Assembly: GCF_036373705.1 (NCBI RefSeq) | Contig: NC_089856.1 | Location: forward strand, 681,501 to 745,500 | Direction: 5' to 3' | DNA from: Amia ocellicauda | Taxonomy: Eukaryota > Chordata > Actinopteri > Amiiformes > Amiidae | DNA: 64,000 nucleotides | In this document: piece by piece, positions 1-21,348 of the stretch | Position numbering within the stretch: the stretch's first letter is position 1 | Layout: each line of letters opens with the position of its first letter | Made by a program: the position numbers and the translations under genes | The notes under the pieces: model-generated | What the model was told of the DNA's origin: nothing | The model's database searches: none | Seen by the model: the letters and a program-made list of their open reading frames with translations, nothing else

Positions 1-9
1 CTCTCTCAC

Positions 10-1689
10 CGTTGCGGGTACGCTGCGCCGCGGTGTGTGGAGGGGGTGGTGTGCTGTGGACAGGGGTCCGTCTGTCCTGCGTGCCCCCCCGCCCCCCCCG
101 CTGGAACCACAGGCAGAGCGCGGCCACGTGAGCGCAGTACTGCCCCCCCGTGCACGAGCAGTGCGCCCCCGTGAGCTGCCTCCGGGCGAAGCTCAGAGAC
201 ACACGGAGCCGCTGGCCCCACGCACACGCACAGGGGCTGGGGGGCGCACACTGCGGACAGTCTAGCACAGAGCCGCAGAGGAGGAGACCTGGGGGAGAGA
301 GAGGACAATACATCACATTACACACTGCAGTGTACTGTGACACACCATACTGTAGTGTACAATACTGTAGTAAACTGTAGTGCAGACAGCTGGATGGCAT
401 TGTTCTCCAGTGCTGAGCAGGTGTGTGTTCAGTGTGAGTGTGCGTGTTCACACTCGCACCCCCGCCTCCCCGAAACTCCCACAGCCAGTCCCTCCCTCCC
501 TCTCTCTCTCTCTCTCTCACATTATTAATGTCACTGTTCTTTCTGTTTTTTATTGCTGCTCCATTTTCTCTTTTCTTCCTCCTTTGACAATCACTTGTTC
601 TCTCAAAGAACTGATAACAAAACAGAAGGAGGGGGGGTTTCGGGTGACAGCAAGAAAGAACAGATGACATGAATGAGAGAATGAATGAAATGACAATGCA
701 GTGCAGTGCAGTGAGGCGTGTCCCGAGGGAGGGGGAGAGAGCGAGGGCTGCCTGTTCTGCCACCTGAGAGCAGAGTTTCGTTAGAGACAAGCTGGGACAG
801 GACTGTCGCCGTCCCTCTCCCTCAGCGACACAATGCTGTGTGCTCCACCGACACAGCGCTGCGTTATCAGTGACACAGTGCAGCCGGTGACTCTGCATAT
901 TTGTTTCAGCAGAAACTGGTGGCGGAGGAATTCAGCCCTGCGGGGCAAACTGCCACCCCCACACTGCACCTGCCACTGACAGAGAGGGAGAGCGATGGAG
1001 ACAGACAGTTTCATCGCCCGCAGGGTGCCAAGTCTTTCTGCAGGGAGGAATACTGCAGCGGTCTATGAAAAGAGTTTATAGGACAGCAGAGGACACTCCA
1101 ACTAAGAGACACAGTCCAGTCCAGCAGGGTCTCAGCCCTGGTCCTGAGAGACACAGTCCAGTCCAGCCCAGCAGGGTACAGCAGCTGCTATTAAGTGACG
1201 AGTTGTTATTGGTACTGACCCACTTGCTGGACGTCTCGGATGGCCCCGGGTGTGTCTGCAAGCTGCCCCCCCCTGCGGAAGGCCCACCCGCCTCCGTCCC
1301 CGAGCAGGCAGTAGCGCTGCAGCTCCGTCTCGCTGCAGGGGAACGACCAGAACCGCAGCCTGGACTGCACTGGGTCCGGCACTGAACCCAGAGCACAGCG
1401 CACCTGAGAGAGAGCGGGGAGCATTACACTGACAGAAAGACAGCTTGTCCAGCAGACACAGACAGACACACACAGGCTGACGGGTAGACTGGCAGGTAGA
1501 AAACACTCAGACAGTGAGAGGTACCTGCTCGTAGGTCCAGCTCTGCGCCACTCGCTGGGCGCTAAGGTCCTGTAACGACTCCACTCGCCGGTTGTGAGCG
1601 GATCTCTGTGCGCTTTCCGCGGGCAGAGTGGCCACGGACAGCCCGGTCACGGATCCGGTGCACCTCCGCTTCGCAGGCGGCGGGTCCAT
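10..1689 (-). CDS. zswim4: zswim4-like SWIM zinc-finger protein, exons 1-3 (3' part outside window)
   Basis: Three coding exons join in frame: 1525-1689 (55 codons, ATG at 1687-1689), 1220-1403 and 10-288, with GT-AG sites and matching phases (0, then 1, leaving phase 1). Exon 1 starts MDPPPAKRRC and ends in DLSAQRVAQSWTYEQ, like the ZSWIM4/5/6 N-terminus. Exon 2 carries VPDPVQSRLRFWSFP, which resembles the family's VPEPVQxRIxFWSFP. Exon 3 holds the SWIM zinc-binding signature CxCx5CxH (CSCTGGQYCAH, 128-160) followed by VAALCLWF. The family supplies substrate-recognition subunits of Cullin ligases; that is family knowledge, not visible here. The Gly/Pro-rich end of exon 3 (10-105) is unlike the usual sequence after the SWIM motif, so its donor near position 9 is less certain. 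Linkage to c19orf53 in the same head-to-tail order as human supports zswim4 over zswim5/6. Confidence 0.75.
289..1219 (-). other. zswim4 intron 2, no further gene seen
   Basis: Intronic sequence between zswim4 exons 2 and 3. It holds a short CT run near 498-518 and a GCAGT-type short repeat near 698-712. I saw no conserved exon in it. Confidence 0.5.
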
Positions 1690-1952
1690 CAGTGACACAC
1701 ACACACACACACGGCTCTGGTGTCTCTGTCCTCTGCTCTCAGTCTCTGTCTCTGTCCCTGTCTGTCTCTGCTGATGGACTTCTCTTCCTCTTGTCAGAAT
1801 CTGTTTAAATCGCAGCACAATGTTGACAGACTGCTGCCCGGCCCGGCTCTCCATAGGCTCGCTCTCCCGTCCATCTCTATCCAGCACCGCCTGCCTCCTC
1901 ACTGATTGGCCCGTCGAGACCTGCCGCCCCGCCCTCAAATAGAGCTGGCAAT

Positions 1953-1962
1953 CCATATATGG
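1953..1962. promoter_or_regulatory. CArG box upstream of zswim4
   Basis: CCATATATGG is a perfect CC(A/T)6GG serum-response-factor consensus. It lies 264 bp upstream of the zswim4 start codon, next to an AT-rich stretch. Binding is inferred from the motif alone. Confidence 0.4.
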
Positions 1963-1982
1963 GCAGAGGTTTTAATTAATTT

Positions 1983-2014
1983 TTCATTCATTCATTCATT
2001 CATTCATTCATTCA
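1983..2014. repeat. (CATT)n microsatellite
   Basis: About eight tandem copies of a 4-bp unit, upstream of zswim4. From 2100 to 2210 follows a degenerate GTCAGT-type short tandem repeat, a motif that recurs at many places in the window. Confidence 0.85.
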
Positions 2015-2729
2015 ATTGTTCGTTCCTGGAGGTTTTGCAACGTGAGTCAGTGGAGCCCAGCCCCCCCCCGCGACGGTAGTCTGTCAAGTTACTCTCACTG
2101 AAGTTATCAAGAATCAGTCAGTCACAGTGCATCAGTTAGTCAGTGTCAGTGTGTCAGTCACACTGTTACTGTATCAGTCAGTCTATGTCAGTCAACCTGT
2201 CAGTCAGTGTAGCACTGGGTAGTTACTTCCTGCCCCCCTCCTGTGGTAAAGCAGCAGCTCCAGTTTCCTGTCCCAGACACACCTGCTCCTCACTTCCTTG
2301 TTAGCATTTCTCTGTCAGGCAGGTGACTTTCCAGCCAGGCAGAGACAGACAGGTGTCACTCGCTCCCTCGGGGAGCTGGGGTTGTTGTTCTGCATTCCTG
2401 GGTGGCGCAACATTCCTGAGAGCAGTAAAATCACCATCGCGATAAAGACACGATCCTCAGCACCTCAGAAAAAACTCGGAATCAATTCTATTTGTGTTTT
2501 AATAAGATGTCATCCAGGAACAAAATACTACATATTTCAATGACATATAAACATGTATAAAATGACACGTCAAATATTCGATTTTGCAGCCAAGCGCAGG
2601 TTGTTCTGCCGAGCCGCAGAAATCCTTCGCTCAGTTATCCGACTGTCTCCTCAGAGCGCCGCAGCGGTCTGTCCTGGGCTTCCCTCCAGTGGACTGACTC
2701 GGGCACTGCAGCGTGAACTCCAGTGGGGA

Positions 2730-2731
<2 letters not shown>

Positions 2732-2771
<40 letters not shown>
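2732..2771. repeat. (GT)n microsatellite in c19orf53 3'UTR
   Basis: About 20 GT units end about 10 bp from the c19orf53 stop codon, so the transcript carries a (CA)n run immediately after the coding region. Confidence 0.9.
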
Positions 2772-2772
<1 letters not shown>

Positions 2773-2780
2773 AGGGTCCT

Positions 2781-4020
2781 CTACGTCTTCTTGGCCGCGC
2801 CGTGCCTCTGTGCCGGCTCTCCACTCTTCAGCACACTCAGTCTCTTGTGCATCGTGGCGCTGGCCCTCTGCGTCACTTCCTGCTCGATGTGAGTCCGGAT
2901 TGCCACCTCCAGGGTCTGCGGGGAACAGCACAGTCAGGGACGAGTGTGGGGGGGGTAGAGGTGTGCCGTGTGAAGCAGGTGTACGCTCTCACCTTCTTCA
3001 GCTTGTACTGTTGGACCACCTGGGCTTTCTTCGGGACGATGACTCTCCCTGAGGAACAAGACCGTGACATCATCAATCACAGCACATGACACTGCAGTGG
3101 CCAACCAAAAACAAACCCAGAGTGACTGAGTTGACGCATTACAGAGGGGGACACGGGCCCAGCCTCACACTGAGACACAGGCACGGCTGTCCATCTGGCT
3201 GAGCAACGACAGACGCTGTGAAGGGCACGGAGTGTCAGGGTGAGGGTGGCGGGTGTTGTAGGGTCAGGGTGAGGGTGCAGGGTGCTTGGTGCTGGGGTCA
3301 GGATGAGGGTGGCGGGTGTTGGGGGGTCAGGGTGAGGGTGGCGGGTGCTGGAGTCAGGTTGAGGGTGTATTGAGACGGGGACTCTCCTACACAACTGCCA
3401 GCATCAGCAGCATCTAAACACATCTAAACTCCATTCTTCACTCCTTCCAAACTACTCTCTATAATGAAAGTATTTTAAACATTATTACAGTCACTGCCTG
3501 ATTTAAAAGTCTATTGTTGTTTACAATCTATCACATGCTTGATTACATTACTTGATCGGAACAACTTGTTGATCATCCCTCAAACGAGTTGCGTCCACCA
3601 TTATATTAACCCCCCAGGACTCTGAACCGGCAGCCATGTTGTGCACAGTGCTGTTGCTGAATTAATCTCGCCGGGTGTTTTGTAACTACAGTTCTGCGAT
3701 GATCGAGGCTCACGGTGAATTAAACAACGCGCCATCACCGCCGCAGATGTTAAAGTGCGTGCTGACGTCATGAGGCCGGCGCGCTGTCTTCTCTCCGCCT
3801 CATGTAAATAAACAGCCGTCGGCACACACGAAACTGACGCCATTGTGGCTCTGGTCGAAGGGGTTCGCAACAAGTGGAGGAGTTTTCTATCTCTCGCTAC
3901 ATCTACGAAGCACACATCTATCGCCTCACCTCCTTTCTTCGGGCCCTTGTGTTTGTGCTGCTGCGGCGCCTTCTTCCCTCCGGGCCGCTGTGCCTTGAAC
4001 TTCTGTTTCCCCTGCGCCAT
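2781..4020 (-). CDS. c19orf53: c19orf53 / UPF0390 family protein (Leydig cell tumour 10 kDa homologue)
   Basis: Three exons give a complete 93-residue protein: 3930-4020 (91 bp, ATG at 4018-4020), 2993-3048 (56 bp) and 2781-2915 (135 bp, stop TAG at 2781-2783); the sum is 282 bp and the phases match. The product begins MAQGKQKFKAQRPGGKK and contains RVIVPKKAQVVQQYKLKK and TLEVAIRTHIEQEVTQRAS, the hallmarks of the UPF0390 family. It is small, very basic and Lys/Gln-rich, as expected; molecular function is not established. The upstream gene start is near a CCAAT sequence and three copies of a 14-bp motif. A minus-strand ATTAAA at 2498-2503 is a plausible poly(A) signal. In human, C19orf53 likewise precedes ZSWIM4 on the same strand. 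Confidence 0.92.
3234..3370. repeat. G-rich degenerate minisatellite in c19orf53 intron 1
   Basis: Irregular repeats of GGGTGAGGGTGGCGGGTG and related units. Many GGG runs on the plus strand make it G-quadruplex-prone. Confidence 0.65.
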
Positions 4021-4036
4021 CTCGACTTCTCCCCCG

Positions 4037-4149
4037 CCAATGGAACTGTGGGATACAGCGGGGCAAACAGAGATGCATTGTGGGATAAGGTGGACATCGG
4101 GTGCATTGTGGGATACTGAGGGGCAAACACTGGGGTGCATTGTGGGATA
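4037..4149 (-). promoter_or_regulatory. c19orf53 proximal promoter: CCAAT and three TATCCCACAATGCA motifs
   Basis: A CCAAT pentamer lies at 4037-4041 (plus strand), about 17 bp upstream of the start codon. Three copies of the 14-mer TGCATTGTGGGATA occur at 4074-4087, 4102-4115 and 4136-4149. On the minus strand they read TATCCCACAATGCA, which resembles the ZNF143/THAP11-type element seen in ubiquitous promoters. The factor assignment is inference. Confidence 0.45.
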
Positions 4150-4399
4150 CTGAGGGGACTAATTTCTGACTCGTACCGACTAGTTCTTTTCCACCTTTTT
4201 TTGCAGAAAACTTTAGATTTTTTTAAAGATATAATAAATGAATTATATATTCAGTCGTTAATATTCACTGCTCATAGTGAACAATAAACCCATTAACTAC
4301 TTAGTTACATTAATTAATAAAAACGAACTAAAACCAATTAAAGAAGAACCAGCGAATGACGTAATAAAGACACGGCTGCAGAGGCGAGTTCCCAGCTTG

Positions 4400-7200
4400 A
4401 TAGAAAACCTTTATTTTTCAATCACAAAAGAAGATATAAAGTGATGAGAGCTTCCCCCCCACCCGCTCCCTCCCTCCGCACCGACAGCATCAGACACCGA
4501 GCAGGCAACTGTCACTCCCTCCATCCCTCCCCACCCGCTCCCTCCCTGTGCTTCCGAGCTAGTCTCTGCTCCCTCCCCCCTACCCCCCATTTTATTTTCA
4601 TACACATATTATTGTGTTAAACTTAATGGTCCGCTATAGAACAACGAAAAAAACCAAAACCTTTCTTCTTAAACAAAAAAAATAAATCGGTCAGGAGAAA
4701 AAAAACTTTTAAAGTCTAGAAAAATTATTTGTGCCCCTGAGCACAAAATAAACCAGCAAAGGAACAAATGAAACAAAATAAAACTATAACAAAAGACCTG
4801 AAAACGGTAAAAAAAACAAAAAATTACAAAAAAAATTTACGACAATAACTGAAGAAAAAAAACTGAATAAATAAAAAAATAAATTAAAAAAATTTAAATA
4901 AAAAAAGAAAAATAAACCTCTTGGGGGGGGGGGGGGGAATTAACATAATTGATACTTATACTAACGCACCTGGGCCAGAGTGCCACTGAACAGAAGTGAC
5001 TGGAGAGGTGTGTGTGTGTGTGTGTGTGTCAACACTGAGGCCCAGTACAGGACATGTTGGTCAGGATCGCTCACAATTATAGGTCTCTGCCTCCCTCAGA
5101 GCCCGGGGGGTCACAGTAACTGGACAGGGATTCAGTCATACCCAGCACACAACACACAGCACGAGACCCCACACGCATGCACTCTCACTCTCTCGCACAC
5201 ACAACCAGTCCCTACAGGCGCCGCCCAGCAGACTACCGGACCCAGTCTATCCCTGTACTGGCTGCTCGACCTCCCTTCACCAGAGCCTCCCATGGACACC
5301 CACAGCCCCCTGCCAGCACATTGCACTAGCGGCTGGGGGGGGGGGCAGAGACCAGGAGGTAAGCAGGGGGTCGGGGGTGCAGAGCACCAGAGCAAGATCA
5401 CTGGATTTGACTCTCATGACATTTCATTCGTCGACCATCAGTAAATATTCAGACCTCCCTAAAGCAGCGTCTCTGATTGCTCTTCAAAAAGAAACATTAA
5501 TTAAAACGAGTGATAATCTCGCTGGACTGGCACACACACACAACTCTCTCCACAAGTTCATCACTGGATCCTATTTCTGTCCATCTTTCTACCCATTTCA
5601 GCCTTTAGTCTGACTGTCCTACAGGAAAACAGAAATGTTTCTCTCACTCACTCACACAGTGTTGAGTCCGCTATGGCTTGTTTAGTCTTGAACCGTCTCC
5701 TTTTCAGAATTTAAAAATGAAATAAAAGTGCACACAGTAAGTCAGCCCTGTGAGGATCGGATGAATGATTGAATTGTGTTTTTTTGTCCTGGTCTCTCCG
5801 GCGCCGCAGGCGAGGATCAGCTCACAGGCAGAAGTGTGTGTGTGTGTAGGATGGAGGGAGAACAGTGGCTGCAATAAAGTCATCACATACACACACTCCC
5901 TGACAACCCACTCCCGATTTTAAAATAATCCCCAAAGGATCCCCCTGTATTCTGCCCCCTCCCTCTCTCTCCCGGACACACGTGTGCGTCTCACTGTGAC
6001 CAGGTAGGGTCTCGGATTAAAAGCGAGACCCCTTCTACACACTGCAGCCCCCCCCTCCCGTGTTTGTGTGAGTGTGTATAAAGCAAGAGTGAAAGAACAC
6101 ATGCAGGACAGTCTGACGACCGCCGAGGGAACACGAGCGTCTCTCTTTAAAGAGTTCTTAATGCGTTCGACAACTTCACACCCGTCATCTAACCATCATC
6201 ACTGTATTATTCTCAGCATCGTCGTTGTTCTGGCTGAACTCCGGCTTCAGCAGCAGCAGCTCATAGCGACTGAAGTCCACTGATCAATATCGTTTACTTT
6301 TCAATCGTAAAAAACAAAAACAAAATACAAAATAAATAAAAGAAAAAAAGAAAACAGAACTACAATAAATAAGAGAAACCGGAGTCGAGAGGAGCGCAGG
6401 GCCGCCCCCCCCCCCCCTATACAACACCGGCCAGCCCACAGCCACGGGTGACAGGGGTGTGTGTGTGAGAGAGACAGACCCCCCCCCCCTCCCTCCCCAG
6501 ACAGGTTTCTCCTTAAAAACAAAAAACAAAACAAAATAAAGACGACAACACAGATTGCAATCCTGTCCTATCCTCCCTCCCTCCCTCCCTCCCTCCCTCC
6601 CTGGATGTGTGTCTATGCAGTTGTGACCCAGAGCCCCCCCCCTCCCCCCTCCCCCCTCCCTCAGACACAGGGGGCCGGCGAGGGCCGCGGGGTGGGGGGC
6701 CGTCCCAGTTCCTCCCCCCCCTCTGTTCAGGGCAGTGCAACACAGAGAAAGATGAGCTCCCAGATAAACTTCCCATACAGATACCTGGAGGAGAGAAAGA
6801 CAAGACGTTATATTCCTATAACGAGACTGGCCGATACCGATACTCTGTCACTGCATTACGTATAGAACGAGAGCGGGCAGGGGGAGGTATGAGCACTAGT
6901 GCACTGTGAACTGGTCCACATAGCCGGCACTCTCCTAACCAGGCGCATTCACCGTTTGCGCATATAAACAAAGCAGCGGCTCTTAAGTTCCTGCGCGTCA
7001 TTCCTATTTAGTTAAAGGCCCACGAGCAGAACCAATCAGATGCTCAGACACAATAAAAGCAGCACCATCAGCCATGGATATCGGCCATTTTAAAGCAATC
7101 AGCCGGTATAGCACAAAAATTAGTGTTGTGTGTGTAGGGGTGTACCTGTGTGGCGCAGGGTTGTGCAGAAGTGTACCTGTGTGGTGCTGTGTGGCGCAGG
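4400..7200 (-). other. Probable long tnpo2 3'UTR
   Basis: The 2.8 kb after the tnpo2 stop codon contain no recognisable coding exon. A minus-strand AATAAA at 4410-4415 is the best distal poly(A) signal. Inside are an A-rich tract on the plus strand (4640-4920), a G14 run (4924-4937), a short GT repeat (5009-5029), a (CTCC)n run (6571-6602) and C-rich runs near 6405-6720. Mammalian TNPO2 also has a long 3'UTR. The end point is a guess without transcripts. Confidence 0.4.
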
Positions 7201-16164
<8,964 letters not shown>

Positions 16165-16629
16165 TCAGTGTGAACAGCAGCGTTGCACCAGACATGCATT
16201 CATGAGCCCAGTGTGGAAGGAGGAGAAATTATTTAATTCTACGAATGTCAGGGAGATGCTCGATTCACATGAACGCACCTCACTGCAAGCACAAGGACAA
16301 CACGCTGCTCATGTTTACTAAAAGAAAGCATTCAAGCGAGGACTGGACACTCGGTCAAGGCACCCCCTGGGGCACAGACACACCGACGCTGGAGACATGA
16401 CAGCACATCCTGGACCAACATGAAGCTCGAGGTATACAGCATGCCATCGACTGTAGTGCCAACAGCTGAGAACAGCACGTTCAGTCAGCACCCGGACTCA
16501 CCCGTCCACGACACGCTGTTCACACTGCCCCCCCAGCGTCCACACTGCCGCTCTGATCTGGTGCTAGTGAAGTGGTGGAGCATCGGAGCCAGAAACTGGA
16601 TTCATTCAGTCTTCATAACTACAGACAGT

Positions 16630-17450
16630 AATCTGTTACACTGTTACTACAGCCCCCTACTGTCCCAGCACTGCTCTACTACACTGTTACTACAGCCCCT
16701 ACTGTAACAGCACTGCTCTACTGCACTGTTACTACAGACCCCTACTGTCCCAGCACTGCTCTACTGCACTGTTACTACAGCCCCTACTGTACCAGCACTG
16801 CTCTACTACACTGTTACTACAGACCCCTACTGTCCCAGCACTGCTCTACTGCACTGTTACTACAGCCCCTACTGTCCCAGCACTGCTCTACTGCACTGTT
16901 ACTACAGCCCCTACTGTCCCAGCACTGCTCTACTGCACTGTTACTACAGCCCCTACTGTCCCAGCACTGCTCTACTGTACTGTTACTACAGCCCCTACTG
17001 TCCCAGCACTGCTCTACTGCACTGTTACTACAGCCCCTACTGTCCCAGCACTGCTCTACTGCACTGTTACTACAGCCCCTACTGTCCCAGCATTGCTCTA
17101 CTACACTGTTACTACAGCCCCAGCACTATTCTACTACACTGTTACTATAGCCCCTACTGTCCCAGCACTATTCTACTGCACTGTTACTACAGCCCCTACT
17201 GTCCCAGCACTGCTCTACTGCACTGTTACTACAGCCCCTACTGTCCCAGCACTATTCTACTACACTGTTACTATAGCCCCTACTGTCCCAGCACTATTCT
17301 ACTGCACTGTTACTACAGCCCCTACTGTCCCAGCACTGCTCTACTGCACTGTTACTACAACCCCTACTGTCCCAGCACTGCTCTACTGCACTGTTACTAC
17401 AGCCCCTACTGTCCCAGCACTATTCTACTACAGCCCCATACTGTAACTAG
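16630..17450. repeat. 42-bp minisatellite in tnpo2 intron 1
   Basis: About 19 copies of a 42-bp unit containing TACTGCACTGTTACTACAG and CCCCTACTGTCCCAGCACTG. Related arrays occur at 8.2 kb, 52.9-53.9 kb and 62.35 kb. Smaller unit deletions are visible near 17105-17145. Confidence 0.95.
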
Positions 17451-17559
17451 ACTATTCTTCTGCAGTTACTACAGCCCCCTACTCTAGGAGCACTATTGTA
17501 CCATACCTTGCTAATGTAGTTTTGCTCTATCTCTTGGTATAACGGGGCTGTGAGACTCG

Positions 17560-18720
17560 AGTTTTAAAGCGCTCTATACGTACTGTTGATAATAAAGTAT
17601 GGAGACGCTGCAGAGCCGTTGCAGACGCACAGTGGGTGATCGAGCCGGTCGCATTGCACATGGTCCGAGTCCGGGGAGTTAAATAGGCCCTCAACGTGCG
17701 TGCATTGCGCGCTACTCCCCCTGCGCAGACTCACACTCCGGCCTACTGAGAGCCGGCGGCCCGGGGATCTGCTGCGCAATCGGATTGGGGATAGGAGCAG
17801 GCCACGAGATCCGCGGACACACGGAGCACAATCTCTCTGACCCGGCTTAACCGCCCTAATCCCCCCGCCGCCCCTCACCCACCCCACGCTTCCGTCCTGA
17901 GCGCCTCCATCCACCCGCACCCGGCAGCCGCTACAGGTCCCCTTACCCCGCAGACCTACAGCAGCCCAGCCTGGCCCTGGCCTAGCCCCAGCCCCGCCGA
18001 GACTCGCTTTAAACACCCCCTCCCCGCCTAAAAACACATACCCCACCCCCTGGAACATCACCAACCCGACCCGGCCAGAGGGCGCTCCCCACCGGGCGAA
18101 AAAACTACTACAGTCCCCGGCTTCAGCTCGGAGATAGGCCTCGGCGGCCTCTCTTATTGTTGGTCGCTCCTGGATCCCCGCCTCGGGCTTGGGGTTCCGA
18201 CTGGACCCCCGTGTGGCCGCGAACATTACAGGGCAGGGATCTGTGGTTTAAGCCCCCACAGGGCAACACAAACAAGGCCCGGGTCTTTCAGTCAAATCCG
18301 CGCCGCGCTCTCTCGTAGAGAACCGCCCCGACCAGTCCTGCGCAGCGCCGGGGAGAAACACCAGACGAACCGCGCTGCCTACCTGGGGATCGCGTCGAAG
18401 GTCTGGATCCGTGTCTGTATCGTGTGCTGTCGCCCTCGCCGCTCGGTCAATGGCGCCTTGTTTCTGTGTGTTTCCGCGGCGGTAGCAGAGCGCGTCGGTC
18501 CGTGTTATTGTGCTGCCGCCTCTGTCTCTCTCTGTCCGTCTGTCTCAGCCGCTGCTCTCGTCGCGCTGGGAGTGAGGAGACGGGCGGGGGGAGGCTGTGC
18601 GTTCAGCCCACTAATCCGCTTCGACCTCCTTCGGCTTCCGTCCACTGCTGCGAGCACCCCGACCAATCACCGAGCGCACCTTCGTCACGTGTCCGGGGTG
18701 ATGGAGCCGCGAAGTGCAGT
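17560..18720. promoter_or_regulatory. CpG-rich tnpo2 promoter with non-coding first exon
   Basis: About 1.1 kb of CpG-dense DNA upstream of the tnpo2 coding exons. A minus-strand donor CAG|GTAGGC at 18381-18382 marks the end of a probable 5'UTR exon starting at 18383 and extending upward. It would splice to the acceptor at 16080-16081, eight bases upstream of the ATG at 16071. No TATA box is seen, consistent with a housekeeping promoter. A CACGTG E-box lies near 18685. Confidence 0.6.
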
Positions 18721-18884
18721 TTCTCCACACGCCGGCCCCCTGGCCCAGAAGGGTGGGAAACTGTCTCTCTCTTCGTTTGCCTGCACCTGCGCATGTGTTA
18801 ACGCCGCACAGTGCCTTGTTGAATACGAAGTCGTCTTGTACGAAATGTGTCGCAAGTGGACGTTGCCCTAAGACGCGCCTGCTC

Positions 18885-18960
18885 AGATCAATCAATCTAT
18901 CTGTTTGCATCTGTATAGCGCCCTTCGCAGGGTAGCCGCAGAGCGCTTTAGAGATTGCTA
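18885..18960. repeat. SINE-tail-like sequence (TATAGCGCCCTTCGCAGGGT)
   Basis: An ATCAATCAATC run followed by a TATAGCGCC...AGAGCGCTTTA motif, which resembles the conserved tail seen in many fish SINEs. Family assignment is tentative. Confidence 0.4.
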
Positions 18961-19187
18961 ACCAGACAACAACACAAAAGTAAACAAATAGATAAACAAT
19001 TGATAAAATCATGCATCTTAGGGCCAGGTGGATCTGTGGTTTAATTGCATGTAAATTTGTGCAGATTTGTGTAGTACTGTTCTATTCTTTTAATATTGTG
19101 TATTTGAAGAACATCCTGAGAACATTGAGGAGAAGTGGCAGGAGGCTTGAACAAGTCAGGATAAGGCAGAAAATAATGTATTGCTTC

Positions 19188-19193
19188 TTTAAT
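19188..19193 (-). terminator. il27ra poly(A) signal ATTAAA
   Basis: A minus-strand ATTAAA about 290 bp after the il27ra stop codon is the best poly(A) signal in the interval. Confidence 0.4.
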
Positions 19194-19485
19194 TTTCACA
19201 AAACATACCCCCCCCCCTCAAAGAAACAAATAAAATGGCTTAAAAACAAATCATCCCATTTTCCCTTCACATGACTTAGAAAAGTTCATATAAAAATATA
19301 CATTTTCAAACAGGCTCACATGGTCTACCTCACCAGGAAGAGAGCGCATGACAAAGCTGCCCACAGGCGGGGGGGGGGTTGTGTCATTCTTCCCTGTCCC
19401 CCCCTACAGTACTGCACACCTGGCACCCTCACAGACATGGGTATTGCACTGCAGTCCTCCTTCCTGTCAGTCTGCATACCTGCCG

Positions 19486-21303
19486 CTACACCTCCAAAGG
19501 GGAGGGCATGAAGTGCTTCTCATAGTCAGAGAAGAAGGGTGGGGTCTGTGGGGGGATGGCCCCGGGCCCCACTGCCACCAACACCTCCCCGTCCTTCATC
19601 TCGCTGTAGCTCTCCTTTCTAGCCCTTCCCCACTCGTCCTCCTCCTCTTCTTCTCCGCCCTCTCTCTCTCTCTCTCTCTCCCACTCTCCCTCTTCTCCTC
19701 CTTCTCCGGTGCTCCGTCTCTCCTCTCCCCCTGTGTCTGTGTGCTCAGGGGACGGGATGACCTCCAGCTGGCAGATCTTCTGGAAGGACTCTGAGAGCGA
19801 GGAGGATGCCCACAGCCATGGCTTGGGCTCCTGCACTCACACACAAAACACACAATGCACAGTCAGTAGAGGAAGACATATAGATAGTCAGTCAGTTCAA
19901 CAGTATATCAGGCAGTAAGTCAGTGTGTCATTCAGTGTGCCAGTCATTCAGTCAGTGTGTCAGTCAGTGAGTGTGTCAGACCTGTAGCAGTGACGTGTCC
20001 TTCTGCACTCCGTACAGACGGCTGTTTCTGGGATCAGGGATTTTCTCACAGCAGCAAACAGAAACCAACGGCCAGCGTCTCCCCATGGAAAAACACGCAC
20101 ACAAATCAGCAAACACATGGGAATGAAACCCCCCCCCCCACAAGAAGACAAGTGCATTGAACACAGCACAACACACAACAAACACGGCACCACACACAAC
20201 AATCATGGCACAATGTACAACAAACATGATAAAACACACAACAAACACGGTAAAACACACAACAATCATGGCAACTCATTGCTCAATGAACACATGATAA
20301 ACACGAGATCCGCCTCCAGGTCCCGCTCACCTGGGCTGCTTGCAGAGTAAGAAGACAGCAAATACAATGATGACTCCCACAATGCACAGCACCATTACCA
20401 TTAAATCTGTGGAGGGTGGAGAGAGAGAGAGTGAGTATATCCCTACATAACATAGTTCATCTCCCCCCCAGGGCAGCAAGGCTGTGGGGTGAGGCAATTA
20501 GGTGGGGTCGTGCTGCTGGCGCCCACAGAACAGACAGATCCTGGCAAGACGCCGGCTCTGTGACCTCAGCCTGGCCTTGGAGACCGGCCGTGCTCAGAGC
20601 TGCTGCCCAGAGAGGACCGGACGGCCGAGAGGTGGAGACTTTATTCTAACAGGTGAACAATATACAAATATCCCCCAAAACCACAGAACTCTGCGAGAGA
20701 CTCCCAGTCCTGTTCATCATTGTTAACTGTTGGCCACAAATATAAGAGTGTATGTACTTCAACTGGTCATGCCAATAAAGCAATTTAAATTTGAATGTGA
20801 GAGGGAGGGTGAGAGAAAGAGGGAGGGAGAGGGGGATCCAGTCCGGTCTAGCAGGCGCTCCAGACCAGGTGCGGTGAGCGGTGCTGGCTGTGGTACCGTT
20901 GCGCTCGTAGGTGGTCAGGGAGATGTGACTCCGCGGCCCCTGCCCCACCTGCGTCTCGGCGCTGACCCACAGCTGGTACTGCCGACCCGGTGCCAACCCA
21001 CTGACCTGTGCTTGGCACTGACCACTCACTGTTGGGTAGGTGGGGGAGAGAGAGTCTTAGGAACAATAATATCAAAATCCACAATGACAACAACATGGTT
21101 CTGGGGGATTCTGCCAGGCGGGTGCAATCTGGGCCGCACCTGTGATGTTCTGCTGCTGGTCCTCTGGACCCCCGACTTCGACCCAGCCCACCTGGTAGCG
21201 GCGGACCCGGCCGCGGCTCTCGCGCAGGGGGATGGGCTCCCAGGCCACAGTGGCCTTAGAGAAGGAGATCTGAGACACAGACAGACCAGGGACCGCAGGG
21301 GGC

Positions 21304-21348
<45 letters not shown>

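Noticed and set aside
781-1014. Possible additional zswim4 exon on the minus strand
   Set aside because: Exon 2 joins exon 3 in phase and restores the conserved residues VG plus the LLLCGSV block, leaving no gap for another exon.
6301-6909. Several open frames of 70-134 codons in the tnpo2 downstream region
   Set aside because: They consist of C-rich, TCCC and A-rich simple sequence with no family resemblance. They fit a 3'UTR.
18422-18871. Open frames of 125-149 codons on the plus strand upstream of tnpo2
   Set aside because: CpG-rich promoter sequence is naturally poor in stops. No homology or conserved motif was recognised.
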